DNA of 64,000 bases. It comes from Variovorax paradoxus (lineage in GTDB: Bacteria > Pseudomonadota > Gammaproteobacteria > Burkholderiales > Burkholderiaceae_C). Under the pieces are notes generated by a model. The model saw only the letters and a program-made list of their open reading frames with translations, was not told the DNA's origin and ran no database searches. Of this stretch, positions 62,059-64,000 are shown piece after piece; position 1 is the first letter of the stretch, and every line of letters starts with the position of its first letter. The translations under genes were made by a program, and so were the position numbers. The stretch covers positions 1,054,001 to 1,118,000 of the forward strand of contig CP063166.1 in NCBI GenBank assembly GCA_016806145.1, written 5' to 3'.

Positions 62059-62931
62059 TTGAAACGTATCCTTCTGTTCGTTTTGACCAATGTGATGGTC
62101 GTCGCGGTGCTCGGCGTGGTCGCCAGCCTGCTCGGCGTCAATCGCTTCCTCACGGCCAACGGGCTGAACCTCACGGCGCTGCTCGGCTTCGCGCTGATCA
62201 TGGGCTTCGGCGGCGCGATCATCTCGCTGCTCATCAGCAAGCCCATGGCCAAGTGGACCGCCGGCCTGCAGATGATCGACAACCCCCAGACGCCCGACGA
62301 GGCCTGGATCGTCGGCACGGTGCGCAAGTTCGCCGACAAGGCCGGCATCGGCATGCCCGAGGTCGGCATCTTCGAGGGCGAGCCCAATGCCTTCGCGACC
62401 GGCGCGTTCAAGAACTCCTCGCTGGTGGCGGTGTCCACCGGCCTGCTGCAGAACATGACGCGCGAGGAGGTCGAGGCCGTGATCGGCCACGAGGTGGCCC
62501 ACATCGCCAACGGCGACATGGTCACGATGACGCTGATCCAGGGCGTGATGAACACCTTCGTCGTGTTCCTCTCGCGCGTGATCGGCTACGCGGTCGACAG
62601 CTTCCTGCGCCGCGGCGACGACCGTTCCTCGGGCCCCGGCATCGGCTACTACGTGAGCACCATCGTGCTCGACATCGTGCTGGGCTTCGCCGCCGCGATC
62701 GTGGTGGCCTGGTTCTCGCGCCAGCGCGAGTTCCGCGCCGACGCCGGCGCCGCCGCGCTGATGGGCAACCGCCAGCCGATGGTCAACGCGCTCGCGCGCC
62801 TGGGCGGCCTGCCGGCCGGCGAACTGCCGAAGGCGGTCGAGGCCATGGGCATCACCGGCGCCATGGGCAAGCTGTTCGCCACCCATCCGCCGATCGAGGA
62901 GCGCATCGCCGCGCTGCAGAACGCGCGCTGA
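62059..62931 (+). CDS. htpX: Membrane zinc metalloprotease HtpX (TTG start)
   Basis: This 290-residue protein degrades misfolded membrane proteins. It starts with TTG at 62059, preceded by GGAG 8 bases upstream, and the encoded [12 protein letters not shown] matches the family start exactly. Two N-terminal helices, the zinc site [10 protein letters not shown] and two later helices follow. The third ligand Glu is in [10 protein letters not shown], and the C-terminus is the typical [13 protein letters not shown]. HtpX genes are often under envelope or heat stress control; none is visible here. A strong terminator follows. Confidence 0.95.
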   Translation: MKRILLFVLTNVMVVAVLGVVASLLGVNRFLTANGLNLTALLGFALIMGFGGAIISLLISKPMAKWTAGLQMIDNPQTPDEAWIVGTVRKFADKAGIGMPEVGIFEGEPNAFATGAFKNSSLVAVSTGLLQNMTREEVEAVIGHEVAHIANGDMVTMTLIQGVMNTFVVFLSRVIGYAVDSFLRRGDDRSSGPGIGYYVSTIVLDIVLGFAAAIVVAWFSRQREFRADAGAAALMGNRQPMVNALARLGGLPAGELPKAVEAMGITGAMGKLFATHPPIEERIAALQNAR

Positions 62932-62953
62932 GCACGGTCTCATCCGGACATCG

Positions 62954-62984
62954 AGCCGCCACCTTCGGGTGGCGGCTTTTTTTT
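62954..62984 (+). terminator. Intrinsic terminator after htpX
   Basis: A 10-base-pair stem AGCCGCCACC / GGTGGCGGCT with a TTCG tetraloop is followed by seven further T residues. It lies between convergent htpX and proQ-family genes and may serve both. Confidence 0.92.
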
Positions 62985-63016
62985 GGGCCCGGGACTTCCG
63001 CGCCCAGGCCGGGCGC

Positions 63017-64000
63017 TCAGTCCGCCGACGGCGCGACTTCGGACGCGGGCGCCGCCGCCTCGGGCGTGGCTTCAGGTGCTGCCACGGTTTCGGCTTCCGC
63101 CGCGACCACCGGTGCCGGCGCCGCCACGGGCGCCTCGCGCTCCTTGCGCGCGCGCTGCAGCGTGCGCGTCACCTCGCCGGGCTTCATGCCGTACATGTCG
63201 GCGAACTCCTGCTCGCCGCGGCCGCTGGCCTCGAAGGCGCGCAGCAGGGCCTCGCGCTTGGCGGCCTGCGCCGCCAGTTCGGCGAGCGCCTCGTCGACCA
63301 CGGCATTGGCCTTCTCGTCGCGCGAACGCACGAGCACAGCATAGGCCTCGCGTTCCAGGCCCGAGCTCTCGATCGCGCGCGCGATGCGCGTGACCAGCTG
63401 CGGGCGCAGGTCGTCCTCGGTGCGCTGCGAGCGGCGGCGGTGCAGCTCGAGGATGGCGTGGTGCACATGCTCGGGCGCGACCGGGTCGAGCGCGTTGCCG
63501 TCGAGGTCGTGGCGCGGATGGCCGGCGGCCACGCTCTCGAGGTAGCGCGTGGAGCGCGCATGCTGGCCCATCGCGACCTTGAGGTCCTCGGTCTTGAAGT
63601 CCTCGGGATGGCGCGCGAGCAGGTCCTCGTAGACGCCGAGCTTCAGCGGCACGAAGCGCGCGCCGAACAGCTGCGGGTAGAGCTCGAACAGGCGCTCGAG
63701 CACCGGGCTGGCCTTGCGCGGCGGGCGCGCCGGTTGCTGCTGCTGGGCCTGCGGCTGGCCTTGCGGCGCGGCGCCCTGCGGGCCGCGCGGGCCCTGGCCG
63801 CGCTGCGGCCGCTGGGGCTTGCGGCGCGGGTTGTTGTCGCGCTGCGCCTGGCCCTCGGGGCGGGCACCGGCCGCGGGCGCGGCTTCGGCGCCGGGCTCCT
63901 GCGCGGCGTCGGCACCGCCGCGCAGTTGCTGCAGCTGGGAAGCCAGGTCCGGGCGGGGGCCGCGCGGCTTGTTGCGCGAATTCGTCTTCGGGGCGGTGGT
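63017..64000 (-). CDS. ProQ/FinO-family RNA-binding protein (5' end beyond window)
   Basis: The frame runs from the right edge to a stop at 63017, giving at least 327 residues. From about 63703 downward the ProQ/FinO domain begins (LERLFELYPQLFGARFVPLKLGVYEDLLARHP ... LKVAMGQHARSTRYLESV). Upstream is a long disordered N-terminal region rich in Pro, Gln, Arg and Gly (PQAQQQQPARPPRK). Downstream are a helical segment and an Ala/Pro/Glu-rich tail. ProQ proteins bind structured RNAs and act as sRNA chaperones. The true start is not visible. An apparent GTG at 63701-63703 is an internal Val. Confidence 0.88.
   Translation of the reverse strand, partial: TTAPKTNSRNKPRGPRPDLASQLQQLRGGADAAQEPGAEAAPAAGARPEGQAQRDNNPRRKPQRPQRGQGPRGPQGAAPQGQPQAQQQQPARPPRKASPVLERLFELYPQLFGARFVPLKLGVYEDLLARHPEDFKTEDLKVAMGQHARSTRYLESVAAGHPRHDLDGNALDPVAPEHVHHAILELHRRRSQRTEDDLRPQLVTRIARAIESSGLEREAYAVLVRSRDEKANAVVDEALAELAAQAAKREALLRAFEASGRGEQEFADMYGMKPGEVTRTLQRARKEREAPVAAPAPVVAAEAETVAAPEATPEAAAPASEVAPSAD

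Overview
The window is very GC-rich, densely packed bacterial chromosome. It encodes several Bug-type periplasmic receptors, many short-chain and dicarboxyl acyl-CoA catabolic genes, a glutamate/aspartate ABC importer and meta-cleavage genes of the ligJ/ligK type. Dispersed palindromes of the kind common in Comamonadaceae are also present. I infer a Betaproteobacterium of the order Burkholderiales, most likely Variovorax or a close relative. No rRNA, tRNA, integrase, insertion sequence or CRISPR array was recognised.

Layout. 0-5 kb: the end of a fatty-acid oxidation cluster (thiolase, alpha/beta hydrolase, thioesterase, DsbA-like isomerase, enoyl-CoA isomerase), with a small DUF559 nuclease gene between inverted repeats. 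5-12.5 kb: a branched-chain-type binding protein, a YciA-like thioesterase, an ATM1-type ABC exporter, a hydroxyacid dehydrogenase, an amidase and a LysR regulator. 12.5-17.6 kb: aspA with a structured leader that looks like an attenuator, then gltIJKL. These could act together, with uptake of Asp/Glu followed by deamination of Asp to fumarate. 17.6-25.3 kb: a small exported protein, GST with HxlR, a nucleoside hydrolase, a dienelactone-hydrolase-like protein with a GlxA-type regulator, and a TRAP transporter.

25.5-30.8 kb is the clearest accessory island. It holds a two-gene OLD-family ATPase/TOPRIM nuclease plus UvrD-like helicase pair of the Gabija (class 2 OLD) type. Base composition there is visibly lower in GC, and two inverted copies of a 48-bp repeat bracket it. 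30.8-46.7 kb: a long minus-strand block with a FadB-like fusion enzyme, thiolase, two acyl-CoA dehydrogenases, enoyl-CoA hydratase, CoA-transferase, acyl-CoA ligase, two Bug receptors, ETF and nitronate monooxygenase. It resembles the pimelate (dicarboxylate) beta-oxidation operon and has a divergent LysR regulator. 46.7-54.3 kb: a GntR-controlled cluster with a LeuCD-type hydro-lyase, two Bug receptors, an IclR regulator, 4-oxalomesaconate hydratase and CHA aldolase, probably for a tricarboxylate or aromatic ring-cleavage product.

54.3-64 kb: a radical-SAM plus UdgX DNA-repair pair behind a perfect LexA-type SOS box, with the UdgX frame broken twice. Then come a hybrid histidine kinase, pyrC, a NYN-LOTUS RNA-binding or nuclease protein with one frame break, a DUF3025 protein, htpX and a ProQ-family RNA chaperone that runs off the end. 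The main items for follow-up are the Gabija-like island and its repeats, the aspA leader RNA, the repeat-bracketed DUF559 gene, the SOS-linked rSAM/UdgX pair, and the LeuCD-LigJ-LigK cluster that lacks a ring-cleavage enzyme.
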